DNA from: Paucilactobacillus nenjiangensis
Lineage (GTDB): Bacteria; Bacillota; Bacilli; Lactobacillales; Lactobacillaceae
Direction: 5' to 3'
DNA: 55,262 bases
Assembly: GCF_005405445.1 (NCBI RefSeq)
Contig: NZ_BJEB01000003.1
Coordinates: 1-55,262, forward strand
Below are positions 9,866-19,398 of this stretch, one piece after another. A program made the translations under genes and the position numbers. The notes under the pieces were generated by a model that saw nothing but the letters and a program-made list of their open reading frames with translations, was not told where the DNA came from and did not search any database. Position 1 is the first letter of the stretch. Each line of letters begins with the position of its first letter.

Positions 9866-10572
9866 TGGCCAAATATGTTTTGAATTTAGCACATTTGTAT
9901 GGTGACCTATTAAATACCTATGGCGACGTTGGTAATATTTTGGCATTACAATATTATGCAAAACAAATGGATACCGAGATTCAAACGACTGTCATTAGTA
10001 CGGAAAATGACTTCCACGCAGATGACTTTGACCTCGCCTTCTTTGGTGGCGGTCAAGATTATGAACAAGTCATCGTTTCTAAAGATATCCAAAATAAAAA
10101 AGCTGAAATCCAAAAATTCATTGAAGCTGACAAACCCATGTTAGCCATTTGTGGTGGTTATCAACTATTGGGTCACTATTATCTCAGTGCTCAAGGCAAA
10201 AAAATCCCGGGAATTGGGGTCTTAAATCACTACACCCTGAATCAAAATAACAACCGTTTTATCGGAGACATTACCATTAAAAGTGAAGACACTGGTGAAG
10301 TCTACCACGGCTTTGAAAACCATAACGGCATGACTTTCCTTGGTGACGGCGAAAAACCACTTGGAACAGTGGTGTCCGGCAATGGTAACAACGATCAAGA
10401 CAATAGCGAAGGCGCCATTTACAAACAAACCTATTGCTCATACTTCCACGGCCCAGTCCTAACGAGAAATGGGCTACTAGCTAAACGAATGATTTTAAAA
10501 GCGCTCCATAATAAATATCCAGATGTTGATTTTACGACACAAGAACAATACGAAGTGCAACCTACTTTTTAA
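9865..10572 (+). CDS. gatD: Lipid II isoglutaminyl synthase glutaminase GatD
   Basis: Class I glutamine amidotransferase that supplies ammonia to MurT. The 235 residues contain the nucleophile Cys96 in MLAICGGYQLLG and the catalytic His near 195 in YFHGPVL. The N-terminal NLYGD-like stretch (LAHLYGDLLNTYGDVGN) is typical of GatD. It is translationally coupled to murT and ends at a strong terminator. Confidence 0.95.
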   Translation: MAKYVLNLAHLYGDLLNTYGDVGNILALQYYAKQMDTEIQTTVISTENDFHADDFDLAFFGGGQDYEQVIVSKDIQNKKAEIQKFIEADKPMLAICGGYQLLGHYYLSAQGKKIPGIGVLNHYTLNQNNNRFIGDITIKSEDTGEVYHGFENHNGMTFLGDGEKPLGTVVSGNGNNDQDNSEGAIYKQTYCSYFHGPVLTRNGLLAKRMILKALHNKYPDVDFTTQEQYEVQPTF

Positions 10573-10578
10573 ATCACA

Positions 10579-10610
10579 AAACGACCCGCTTGATAGCGAG
10601 TCGTTTTTTT
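10579..10610 (+). terminator. murT-gatD terminator
   Basis: Arms AACGACCCGCT and AGCGAGTCGTT with a TGAT loop are followed by seven T, seven bases after the gatD stop. Confidence 0.9.
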
Positions 10611-10612
10611 GA

Positions 10613-12415
10613 CTAATTTTGTGGTGTGCCACTAACCCCATTTAATTGATTGGTATAAATCATTAATTGATTTGCATACGAAGGATGGTCTTTATTATCT
10701 TGAATAACTTTTTGTAGCTCTAAAGTATCATCAGTCACAATGCCGTCAACATTTAAAAATAATAGTCGCTGCATTTGATCTGGATCATCGACTGTCCAAG
10801 CGTATACTTATTTGTTGCGTTTATGAGCTTGATCCATAAATGCCTGCGTCAATGTAGTCTCTTCCATCGTGTACGCATTGGCCTGCGTCCTTGGAAATGC
10901 CAAATTATAAGGCAAAATAAAACTTGAAAACAGCTGTGGTTCTTGTTTTTTTACCTTCGTAATCACAGGGTAACTTAACGAATGCATATAATTTCCATCT
11001 GCCAACATCCGTTTTTGATATAGCTTCAGAAAGTTTGAAACCATCTCAGGACTGTCTTCATTAGAAGTCTTAATTTCCACCAATAACTTTTGGTGATTTT
11101 TCTCCGCAGCGGCCAAATAATCATTGAAACTAGGAATTTTAGCTGACTGGTCATTTTCACTCACGGTTAATTGTGTCAACTGTGCCAAGGTTAAATCATG
11201 CACCTTCTTATTGACTCCAGCTAAGTTTTTCAAATTACCATCATGAATTACCACAAATTGATGATCCTTAGTTTCGTGAATATCCATTTCAACAAAATCT
11301 GGCTTTTCTTTAGCTGTTTTTTCAAGCGCCGGAATGGTATTTTGAACTCCATTTTGATCATCAACACCCCGATGAGCAATCACCAATGGTGGATCAATTA
11401 ACGCACCTTTAAAATATGCAAAATTATAAACTCCGGCCGCCCCACCAATAACTACCACAAGCACGACAGCTAAGCTTCTTTTTAATTTTTTAAAACGTAC
11501 CACGCCGTTAGTTTGCGCCGACTTCGAAACAATACTTCCTTGAAACTCATCCAAAGCGATATTCACAATAAATACCACTCCCATGACCATCAAGATTTGG
11601 TTGATAATTTCTAACAGCATCAAATTAATCACTGCTCCGCCAAGAGCTATGGCTGGTAAATGTTGATCTAATAATGTTTGCACTACGTATAAAATGCCAC
11701 GAGAAACTGCACCGATTAAGCCTAACAAAAATGAACTCGCGAACAGTTTGACTGCAATTTTGAAGAAGTGTCCTTTAGTTTCTCGCCAACTATCAACAAT
11801 CACTTCGAAGGTTGTTTCATGTCGATTAATGGTCCCCGGTAAAAATGTAATCAAGCGAATCGATAAAAATACTGCCACCAATGTGAATGTAACGATTGGC
11901 ACCCAAATAGTCGCTGAATTCCACATATCATCTAAAATAAAAACTGGAATTGTAATTTTTGATAACAATTCAGATTGAAAAATAGTTTTGCTAAATGGCA
12001 CCACAACTATTAAATATGCAATGGTCACCAGCATGGTTGTAAAGCGCACTCGCCTTAAATCTTTAATTCGCTCAACAATCAACTGCCAAATTGAGACGTT
12101 TTGTTGTGCCCTGATATTGGCCACAATAGCCATCCAAATCGTAAATTGCAAATATGCTGCCAGCAATGTAATAATCAAAATTATTAACAGGCCCACAGCG
12201 ACTACCGGATGACCAATAATCACACTCACAATGTTCGTGTAAGATAAGTACGGAATATTGGCAAGTTCCATCATTTTTTGGACAAGCCACGTTAATCCTG
12301 GAATTACCACTTGGCCAATAATAAAACTCGAACCAATTGTCACTAAAATAAAATAACCCCAATATTTACTGAATTGTCGCCAATAACGGCGATACATCCC
12401 CAATATTTTTTTCAT
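10613..12415 (-). pseudogene. Membrane glycerophosphodiester phosphodiesterase, interrupted by stop
   Basis: The N-terminal half (about 1-330) is a multi-pass membrane domain of the GDPDase_memb type. The C-terminal half is a GDPD TIM barrel with VIAHRGVDD, ENTIPALE-like QNTIPALE, VEMDIHETKD and VIHDGNL catalytic segments. The frame stops at TAA (10810..10808) after HKRNK. The same frame then continues for 64 codons (VYAWTVDDPDQMQRLLF, NVDGIVTDD) to a TAG at 10613, and these residues are the expected last strands of a GDPD barrel. A single-base change therefore removed the C-terminus. The product might be inactive, or the stop could be a sequencing error. The start at 12415 is favoured over 12430 by the GGTGG upstream. 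Confidence 0.85.
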
Positions 12416-12432
12416 AATCTCCCCCACCATAT

Positions 12433-12459
12433 AAAAAAGGTCCCAAATTCCTGGGACCT
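12433..12459 (-). terminator. Terminator between serine hydrolase and GDPD genes
   Basis: AGGTCCCA and TGGGACCT pair perfectly around a GGAATT loop, followed by six T on the minus strand. It ends the ABC exporter/serine hydrolase operon. It also lies between a candidate GDPD promoter and the GDPD start, so it could act as a leader attenuator. Confidence 0.85.
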
Positions 12460-12479
12460 ACCAGTAATTCGTTACCGTT

Positions 12480-12508
12480 ATTTTATACATTAACGCAAAG
12501 AACTACAA
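12480..12508 (-). promoter_or_regulatory. Candidate promoter of GDPD gene
   Basis: TTGTAG (12508..12503) and TAAAAT (12485..12480) on the minus strand are 17 bases apart. They lie just upstream of the hairpin at 12433-12459. Confidence 0.45.
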
Positions 12509-12512
12509 TTAT

Positions 12513-13526
12513 TTAACATTTTTCATCTAAATAAGTACTAATTATTTGATCTCGCCGTGGCAAATACACACTATTATTATCATTTGGATGAACTCGATTT
12601 GACAAAAATACAAAAGCTTGATTAGTGGCTAAATCAATCGTTAACCAAGTACCGGTATACCCCGTATGGTACAAAATGTTGTGTTGATCATTTCGATCTT
12701 GAAGTAATCTCCAACCAAAAGTTCGACCATGAAATCCCGCGATTGGTGTTTGATCTACTTGCAAAAGTGCTCTCGTCGAATCAGTTAATAAGCCATTTAA
12801 ATTCGAATCAATCATCTGATGGGCAAACGAAACCACATCCGTCAGTGTTGAAAATAACCCCGCACTCCCACAATGGGCTCCTAAAGTATAGGCTTTCGGA
12901 TCATGAACAACTCCGCGAATCAATCCTCGGGTTGGATGCATCTGTGTTGGGACACAATTTTCTTTCAGTGGTGAAAAGCTTGAATCCATCATTTTTAAAG
13001 GCCCCAAAACTTCAGTCTCAATTACTTGTTGCACCGGCTGTTGATAGAATTTTTCAATAATCCAACCCAAATAGATTAATCCAATATCAGCGTATTTAAC
13101 TTGCTGCCCAAAATTTTTCGACACAGTCAAACTCAATAACGCTTGATGTAAATGAGTTGCATCCAAATCATCGCGATTTGGGATGTATCCTTCAATCCCC
13201 GAAGTGTGCGTCAATAAATGACGGATTTTCACCCTCGAATCACCAAACTCTGGTAAATAAGCTTGCACGCTGTCCTCGACAGATAATTTGCCCGCTTGAA
13301 CCATGTGCATGATGACCGTTGTTGTCCCAATGACTTTAGTCAGAGATGCAACGTCATACTGCATTCCTGCTTGTAACTGTTCAATAGTTGGAACTACTTG
13401 AGCATTACCGAAAACTTCACTAATTTCATGTTGACCATCAAAAATAGCATATGAAACTCCAGGAGCAATGCCATCCTCCACCAATTGATGGATTTGTTTG
13501 ATTGTCCGTGAGTATTCATATGCCAT
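12513..13526 (-). CDS. Serine hydrolase of the beta-lactamase/class C family
   Basis: A 337-residue penicillin-binding-protein-like hydrolase or esterase. The nucleophile motif SLTK is at 61-64, the second motif YAD at 145-147 (YxN in classical members) and the third HTG at 287-289. There is no signal peptide, so it appears cytoplasmic. It begins 15 bases after the second ABC subunit gene and closes that operon. The substrate is unknown; a cell-wall peptide or ester is possible. Confidence 0.82.
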   Translation of the reverse strand: MAYEYSRTIKQIHQLVEDGIAPGVSYAIFDGQHEISEVFGNAQVVPTIEQLQAGMQYDVASLTKVIGTTTVIMHMVQAGKLSVEDSVQAYLPEFGDSRVKIRHLLTHTSGIEGYIPNRDDLDATHLHQALLSLTVSKNFGQQVKYADIGLIYLGWIIEKFYQQPVQQVIETEVLGPLKMMDSSFSPLKENCVPTQMHPTRGLIRGVVHDPKAYTLGAHCGSAGLFSTLTDVVSFAHQMIDSNLNGLLTDSTRALLQVDQTPIAGFHGRTFGWRLLQDRNDQHNILYHTGYTGTWLTIDLATNQAFVFLSNRVHPNDNNSVYLPRRDQIISTYLDEKC

Positions 13527-13541
13527 TATGCAGCCGTCCTT

Positions 13542-15377
13542 CTAAATTTGATTACCAAGGAACTGACTATTATATAAGTCGGCGTAGAAGCCATTTTGTT
13601 TCATCAGGTTATCGTGATTACCAGTTTCTACAATTGAACCATGGTTAACTACAATAATATTCTCTGCATTTCTAATTGTCGAGAGGCGATGTGCGACAAC
13701 AAAACTTGTGCGGTTCTGTTGCAGACTATTCATTGCCTTTTGAATCAAGGATTCAGTCCGGGTATCAACTGAACTGGTTGCTTCGTCTAAAATTAAAATT
13801 TCAGGATTAGCGACGAACGCACGCGCAATTGTAATTAATTGCCGTTGCCCTTGTGAAATGTTAGATGCAGATTCATCTAAGATAGTGTTATATCCATCCG
13901 GTAATTGACGAATAAAGCCATCCGCATGTGCTGATTCTGCGGCAGCATACACTTCTTCTTCCGTGGCTGATTCATTACCATATTTGATGTTATCAAAAAT
14001 TGAACCGGTAAATAACCACGTTTCTTGAAGAACCATCGCAAAGTGACTCCGAACTTCTTCACGGGTCATATTACGTGTTTCTTTGCCATCCAAATAAATA
14101 TTTCCACTTTGAATATCATAAAAGCGTTCCAATAAATTAATAATGGTTGTCTTACCAGCACCTGTTGGGCCGACGATGGCTACCATATCATTTTTCGGCG
14201 CCAATAAGTTGAAATCCTTAATTAATGGATTTTTGTCGTAACTAAAGGCGACATCATCGAACACCACTTTAGCACTAATATCGATTGCTTTGCTATCAGC
14301 TTGAATCGTATCTTCCATTTCTGGTTCATCCAGAACAGCAAAAATTCGTTCAGCAGAAGCAATAGTTGCTTGAATGGTATTTGAAAGGTTAGCAATTTGA
14401 GTAATTGGTTGTGAAAGTTGGTTAGTATACTGCAACATTGCTTGCACATTCCCCAATGTCACTGTTCCACTGGCCACTTCAAGCGTTCCAACCACTGCGA
14501 CTAGTAGATACGTCAAGTTTTTTGTAAAGTTCATCATTGGAAACATTAAAGTTGAGAAAAATTGAGCTTTCCAAGCGGCCTTGTAATATTCACTATTTTG
14601 GCCGTTGAACTTATCAATCGCATCTTGTTCATGATTAAAGGTTCTAACGACTGTATGACCAGCATAGTTTTCTTCGACCTGATCATTTAATTTTCCCAAA
14701 CTAGCTTGTTGTTTGGCAAACAATTTTTGTGATTTTGGAGCAATAATCCCAACAATCACTAAACTAATTGGTACCGTAATTAAAGCTAAAAGCGTTAACT
14801 TCCAGCTAATCGTCAGCATGAAATACAACACACCGAAGAAGGTTAAAATACTAGTCACAATTTGAATCAAACTTTGTTGTAAGGTTCCGGCAATGTTATC
14901 CATATCATTAATTGCCCGACTCATAATGTCACCATTTGAATGCGTGTCATAGTAACTAACAGGCACTCGTTGCATTTTCGCTTTAAAATCGCGGCGTAAC
15001 CGATAGACTACTTGTTGTGAAATTCGAGTCATAACTACTTGTTGGATCATACTGAATATGGCTGAAATTCCATACAAAAGTCCGACTACAATTAAAATTT
15101 GAATGATTTTGTCAAAGTTAATTGGCAAACTGGTGACGTGTAGTCCGGCTTTCATTTCGCCATATCCTTTAGTCACACCCTTATAAATCTCAGTGGTTGC
15201 TTGCCCAAGCACTTTAGGAGCATTCACCGATAATACAACCGAAACGGCACCTAAAACAATGGAGATGACAACTCCAGGAATCCAGCGACCCATGTACTTA
15301 AAGAGGCGTTTCGTTGTTGGCCAAAAATGTTGGGGTTTTTCAGTGGGGCCTTTTGACCCATGATTAGGATTACGCAT
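13542..15377 (-). CDS. ABC exporter subunit, canonical ATPase site
   Basis: A 611-residue half-transporter: six membrane segments (about 30-320), then the ABC domain with Walker A GPTGAGKTT, signature SQGQRQL in place of the usual SGGQ, and Walker B ILILDEATSSVD with the catalytic Glu. It pairs with the upstream half-transporter as a heterodimeric multidrug-type exporter of the LmrCD/BmrCD kind. I chose the ATG at 15377, which overlaps the stop of the upstream subunit by 8 bases; GGAAGGGG precedes it. The drug or lipid substrate is not visible. Confidence 0.9.
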   Translation of the reverse strand: MRNPNHGSKGPTEKPQHFWPTTKRLFKYMGRWIPGVVISIVLGAVSVVLSVNAPKVLGQATTEIYKGVTKGYGEMKAGLHVTSLPINFDKIIQILIVVGLLYGISAIFSMIQQVVMTRISQQVVYRLRRDFKAKMQRVPVSYYDTHSNGDIMSRAINDMDNIAGTLQQSLIQIVTSILTFFGVLYFMLTISWKLTLLALITVPISLVIVGIIAPKSQKLFAKQQASLGKLNDQVEENYAGHTVVRTFNHEQDAIDKFNGQNSEYYKAAWKAQFFSTLMFPMMNFTKNLTYLLVAVVGTLEVASGTVTLGNVQAMLQYTNQLSQPITQIANLSNTIQATIASAERIFAVLDEPEMEDTIQADSKAIDISAKVVFDDVAFSYDKNPLIKDFNLLAPKNDMVAIVGPTGAGKTTIINLLERFYDIQSGNIYLDGKETRNMTREEVRSHFAMVLQETWLFTGSIFDNIKYGNESATEEEVYAAAESAHADGFIRQLPDGYNTILDESASNISQGQRQLITIARAFVANPEILILDEATSSVDTRTESLIQKAMNSLQQNRTSFVVAHRLSTIRNAENIIVVNHGSIVETGNHDNLMKQNGFYADLYNSQFLGNQI

Positions 15378-17112
15378 TTTGTCCATCCCCTTCCCGAATT
15401 TGTGATTCCACAATTTGGCGATAAGTTTCGTTATTGGCCTTTAACTCTTGATGTTTCCCTTGACCAACCACCTTGCCATTATCCATCACCAGGATTAGGT
15501 CGGCATCAGCGACAGTGGAAACCCGTTGCGCTACAATTACACTTACGGCATTGGCAACATTTTCATCTTGCTTCAATGCCATTCTCAATTCAGCATCCGT
15601 TTTAAAATCTAAAGCAGAAAATGAATCATCAAATACGTAGATTGACGCCGGTTTGATAATGGTTCGAGTAATCGCTAACCGTTGTCGTTGACCACCAGAG
15701 AAGTTGTCCCCGTTTTGTTCAACAATTGCATCCAACCCGCCATTTTCTTCAATGAAATCTTTTGATTGAGCAATATCCAGCGCATGCCATATTTCATCAT
15801 CACTTGCATCGCTTTTACCATACTGCATGTTCGAGCGAATCGTCCCTTTAAAGAGCACCGCTTTTTGTTGCGTAATTGAAATGGCTTCGTGTAATTGATT
15901 TTGGCTAACTGAGGCATTATTCTGACCATTAACCTTTATCTCACCATGATCAACGTTAAATAGGCGCGGAATCAAGTTCACCATGGTCGATTTACCCGAA
16001 CCTGTTCCACCAATAATCGCGACCGTTTGTCCTGACGTCGCCTTAAAGTTGACATCTTGTAAGGCCATATTTTCCGCCCCACGATACGTAAAATCAACGT
16101 GATCAAATTCCAATGAAGCAGGCTGACTTTGATCAAATGATTTCAAATCATTTCCTTGAGCATCTTTAACACTGCTTTCACGGTCTAGCACTTCATTAAT
16201 CCGTTGACCAGAAGCTTGAGCACGTGGCACCATCACAAAGACCATTGATAACATCATGAAACTCATCAAAATTTGAGTTGAGTATGTCATAAAGGCAACC
16301 AAATTACCGACTTGCATCGACATATCGCCAATTAAGTGACCGCCTAACCAAATAATTCCAATATTTGTACCACTCAATATTAACGTCATAATTGGAAACA
16401 TAAACGAAACAATCGTTTGAGCTTTAGTTGATGTCGCCGTGTAATCTTTATTGGCTACATCAAAGCGGTCTTGTTCAAATTGATCCTGATTGAAGGCACG
16501 AATAACACGTACACCTGTCAATCCTTCACGAAAAACTAAGTTAATCCGGTCAGTTTTCTTTTGAATGGATTTAAATAATGGCACAACAAAATACATAATA
16601 ATTAAGACACTGACAGCGAGTAATGGTAACGACACCAAAAAGACGGTCGTCAATTTGGCTTCGCGATTATAGGCTAAAACGCCTGCCGCTATCAACATAA
16701 TTGGTGCTTGTAACATCATTCGGAGCATCGTCACTAACACGTTTTGAATTTGAACGATATCATTTGTGGTTCTCGTAATTAATGATGAGTCCCCAAAATC
16801 AGTGAATTCACGACTGGAGAAATTAATAATTTTTGAATACATTTGAGTCCGTAATTTTTGTCCAACTCTCATTGCCTGAGTTGAGGCAAAATAAACGTTG
16901 CCACCAGCGGCTAATAAACCAATTAAGGCGACAATTAACATCTTCCCACCTTGACTCCATATATAGGACTGGTCATTTTGTGCAATTCCCTTATCAATCA
17001 AATCTGAGGTAATGGTTGGTAAATACAAGTCAGCACTAACTTGTAAAAGCAAGAATAGGACTGCAAGAGCAACTGCCCACCAAGCAAAATTTTTTCGTGC
17101 GATTTTAAACAA
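15370..17112 (-). CDS. ABC exporter subunit, degenerate ATPase site
   Basis: A 580-residue half-transporter: six membrane segments (about 15-300), Walker A GGTGSGKST and signature SGGQRQRL. Walker B is IYVFDDSFSALD, where Asp replaces the catalytic Glu. Such asymmetric sites are known in heterodimeric exporters. The start codon is TTG (17112), seven bases after AAAGGAG. It lies 33 bases downstream of a MarR gene that probably controls the operon, and overlaps the second subunit gene. Confidence 0.9.
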   Translation of the reverse strand: MFKIARKNFAWWAVALAVLFLLLQVSADLYLPTITSDLIDKGIAQNDQSYIWSQGGKMLIVALIGLLAAGGNVYFASTQAMRVGQKLRTQMYSKIINFSSREFTDFGDSSLITRTTNDIVQIQNVLVTMLRMMLQAPIMLIAAGVLAYNREAKLTTVFLVSLPLLAVSVLIIMYFVVPLFKSIQKKTDRINLVFREGLTGVRVIRAFNQDQFEQDRFDVANKDYTATSTKAQTIVSFMFPIMTLILSGTNIGIIWLGGHLIGDMSMQVGNLVAFMTYSTQILMSFMMLSMVFVMVPRAQASGQRINEVLDRESSVKDAQGNDLKSFDQSQPASLEFDHVDFTYRGAENMALQDVNFKATSGQTVAIIGGTGSGKSTMVNLIPRLFNVDHGEIKVNGQNNASVSQNQLHEAISITQQKAVLFKGTIRSNMQYGKSDASDDEIWHALDIAQSKDFIEENGGLDAIVEQNGDNFSGGQRQRLAITRTIIKPASIYVFDDSFSALDFKTDAELRMALKQDENVANAVSVIVAQRVSTVADADLILVMDNGKVVGQGKHQELKANNETYRQIVESQIREGDGQNA

Positions 17113-17145
17113 TGGCTTTCTCCTTTGAATTTAGTCGTTTAACAG

Positions 17146-17592
17146 TTATTGATTATTTTCAACTTCAGTCGTTAACGAACTAATAATTTTTTGATGAATC
17201 GTATCTAGTTCTGATAACTCTTCATCAGTCAGTGTACCAAACATTATTTGATCCACCTGCTGCCGAACCTTCGCATTTTCATGCATCAGTTGTAATCCCT
17301 TATCAGAAATGGAAACTCTCGTAATACGCCGATCAGAACTATCCTTGGTTCGCGTAACAAGACCATCATTTTCCATCTTTTCTAATAAGTCTGTCACTGA
17401 TTCCGCCCGAATATGGACAATGTCAGCCAATTGTTTTTGCGATAAATTATCATGTTGCATCAGTATACTGAGTAAATGTCCCTGTCCATGATGGATTCCA
17501 TGTTGCTCCGTACTTCTAGTTGAGCTGGCTCGCCTCATCAGCCCTAAAACTTCAAACATTTGATGCGACAGCTCTCCGTAATTTGTCGTCAT
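17146..17592 (-). CDS. MarR family regulator of the ABC exporter operon
   Basis: A 148-residue regulator. The winged helix-turn-helix lies at about 50-100 (LSQKQLADIVHIRAESVTDLLEKMENDGLV, wing KDSSDRRITRVSISDKG), with acidic helical ends. The ATG at 17592 follows GGGAGGT by 7 bases; the in-frame GTG further upstream overlaps that ribosome binding site. It is the first gene of a MarR-ABC-ABC-hydrolase operon, a usual arrangement for drug-responsive efflux. Confidence 0.88.
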   Translation of the reverse strand: MTTNYGELSHQMFEVLGLMRRASSTRSTEQHGIHHGQGHLLSILMQHDNLSQKQLADIVHIRAESVTDLLEKMENDGLVTRTKDSSDRRITRVSISDKGLQLMHENAKVRQQVDQIMFGTLTDEELSELDTIHQKIISSLTTEVENNQ

Positions 17593-17612
17593 TCGTTGAC
17601 CTCCCACAATAC

Positions 17613-17624
17613 TTAGGTACCTAA
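17613..17624 (-). promoter_or_regulatory. 12-bp palindrome, likely MarR operator
   Basis: TTAGGTACCTAA is a perfect palindrome lying between a candidate promoter (TTCAGA, 17 bases, AATAAT on the minus strand) and the ribosome binding site of the MarR gene. Its place fits autorepression. Confidence 0.55.
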
Positions 17625-17721
17625 CGATTATTTAATTTACTCTCAACGTTCTGAATTATCAATTAACTTACTACTAAATGTGGACTTTGTTGAGGCACTT
17701 TATTATTTCACTACATATTGT

Positions 17722-17763
17722 TTGACTTCAAGTCTGACTTTCCGTATATTGAGAACGGTTACA
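17722..17763 (+). promoter_or_regulatory. gntP promoter with CcpA cre site
   Basis: TTGACT (17722-17727), 17 bases, TATATT (17745-17750). TGAGAACGGTTACA (17750-17763) matches the cre consensus TGWAANCGNTNWCA at all but one defined position and overlaps the -10 box, so CcpA should repress. The transcript has an untranslated leader of about 140 bases. Confidence 0.75.
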
Positions 17764-17790
17764 CAGATAAATCAGGTAAAGGAGAGTTCG

Positions 17791-17826
17791 ATGACGGTAC
17801 GCTATCATAGCAATTATTTATTTTAA
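17791..17826 (+). CDS. Possible 11-codon leader ORF before gntP
   Basis: AAAGGAG, six bases, then ATG opens an 11-codon frame (MTVRYHSNYLF) ending in TAA. It lies in the long gntP leader. The peptide has no obvious amino-acid bias. It may be a translated upstream ORF or chance. Confidence 0.25.
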   Translation: MTVRYHSNYLF

Positions 17827-17903
17827 TTTCTGTGTGGCTCGGGCGATATGCGTACCCAATCTGTTTTTGTTGCTGAACTAACAACCGTAGGGGGAGAACG
17901 AAT

Positions 17904-19238
17904 ATGCCATTATTAATTGTCGTAATTGGCGTTATATTTTTAATTTTCTTAATTACCAAACTGAAGTTAAATGCGTTTCTATCATTGGTAATTACAGCTT
18001 TTATCGTAGGAATTGCTCTTGGAATTCCAGTCGCAAAGATTTCAACCAGTATTGAAACTGGTATTGGTGGTCAACTTGGGCATTTAGCTATTATCTTCGG
18101 ATTTGGTTCAATGCTCGGTAAATTGGTTTCTGATGCTGGTGGTGGGTACCGTATCGCGAACAAATTGATTCAAATTTTTGGAAAGAAACACATCCAAATT
18201 GCCGTAATCTTAACTTCATTTATTATCGGACTTGCTCTTTTCTTCGAAGTTGGATTAGTTGTTTTACTTCCAATTATCTTTGTTATCGCTCGCGAAGTCG
18301 ATCTTCCATTGATGTATTTAGGAATTCCAATGGCCGCTACTTTGAACGTGGCCCATGGATTCTTACCACCTCACCCTGCTCCAACAGCAGTTGCTGAAGT
18401 GTTGAATGCACCATTAGGTCACGTTTTACTTGTTGGTATCGTGGTTGCAATTCCAACCATTATTATCTCTGGACCAGTTTATAACTATTTCCTTCATAAA
18501 TTCTATCCAGTTGTTTACCGTAAGGACGTTAATATTTCAGTTCTTGGTGAATACAAAGAATTCAAAATTGAAGACACTCCAGGATTCGGAATTAGTGTTT
18601 TCACTGCACTTTTACCAGTTCTTCTGATTGGGATTGAAACTATTCTTTCATTTGTGATGGACACTAAATCAGTGGCTTTCCAAGTGATTGAATTTATCGG
18701 TACTCCTGATCAAGCAATGTTAATTTCCTTAATTGTTGGTATCTTCACCATGGGAATTTTCCGTGGCTTGAAAATTGCCGACATTGGAAATGCAATGTCT
18801 GAATCAATCAAACAAATCGCTATGATGCTTCTTATCATTGGTGGTGGTGGTGCCTTTAAACAAGTCCTTGTTGACGGTGGTGTGGCTGATTATATCGGTC
18901 AACTATTTAACCATACAAGTCTCTCACCAATCATCGTTGCATGGTTGATTACCGCACTTCTACGTATCAGTCTTGGTTCTTCAACTGTTGCTTCAATGAC
19001 CGGTGCCGGTTTGATTACATCGATTGTTGCAAACTCTTCAGTTGACCCAGTTTTGATTGTTCTTGCAATCGGAGCTGGTAGTGTCTTCATGGATCACGTG
19101 AATGATGCTGGTTTCTGGATGATTAAAGAATACTTTGGTTTAACATTGAAAGAAACACTGATTTCTTGGACGACGCTTACGAGTGTCATTGGGGTATCAG
19201 GGTTAGCATCGGTCCTAGTGGTCTCGATGTTCATGTAA
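17904..19238 (+). CDS. gntP: GntP family gluconate:proton symporter
   Basis: A 444-residue permease with about 12 membrane segments. Family marks include HGFLPPHPAPTAVAEVLNA (about 153-171) and the C-terminal SMTGAGLITSIV and DHVNDAGFWMIKEYFGL segments. It likely imports gluconate or a related sugar acid. AGGGGGAG precedes the ATG. It stands as a single gene between the MarR-ABC operon (divergent) and ilvE (convergent), with a cre site in its promoter. Confidence 0.9.
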   Translation: MPLLIVVIGVIFLIFLITKLKLNAFLSLVITAFIVGIALGIPVAKISTSIETGIGGQLGHLAIIFGFGSMLGKLVSDAGGGYRIANKLIQIFGKKHIQIAVILTSFIIGLALFFEVGLVVLLPIIFVIAREVDLPLMYLGIPMAATLNVAHGFLPPHPAPTAVAEVLNAPLGHVLLVGIVVAIPTIIISGPVYNYFLHKFYPVVYRKDVNISVLGEYKEFKIEDTPGFGISVFTALLPVLLIGIETILSFVMDTKSVAFQVIEFIGTPDQAMLISLIVGIFTMGIFRGLKIADIGNAMSESIKQIAMMLLIIGGGGAFKQVLVDGGVADYIGQLFNHTSLSPIIVAWLITALLRISLGSSTVASMTGAGLITSIVANSSVDPVLIVLAIGAGSVFMDHVNDAGFWMIKEYFGLTLKETLISWTTLTSVIGVSGLASVLVVSMFM

Positions 19239-19240
19239 AT

Positions 19241-19287
19241 AAAATGGGCTACGTCAAAACTAACGTTTTGTATCGCAGTCCATTTTT
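19241..19287 (+). terminator. gntP terminator
   Basis: AAATGG-GCTACG pairs with CG-CAGTCCATTT through a bulged stem, followed by a T run, starting just after the gntP stop. Confidence 0.65.
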
Positions 19288-19340
19288 TAAAATCAATTCA
19301 ATAATCCCACCCACTACTTTTTATTTACTCTTCACAGCAA

Positions 19341-19380
19341 AATGGCCATTGCCCAATTAACTGGGTAATAGCCATTTTTA
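19341..19380 (-). terminator. ilvE terminator
   Basis: AATGGCTATTACCCA and GGGCAATGGCCATT pair around an ATT-rich loop, with a T run on either strand. It can serve ilvE and also back up gntP. Confidence 0.75.
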
Positions 19381-19398
19381 ATTAGTAACTTACTTAAT

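Noticed and set aside
12072-12362. Antisense and shadow frames within genes
   Set aside because: They lie within clearly coding sequence, lack ribosome binding sites and show no family motifs.
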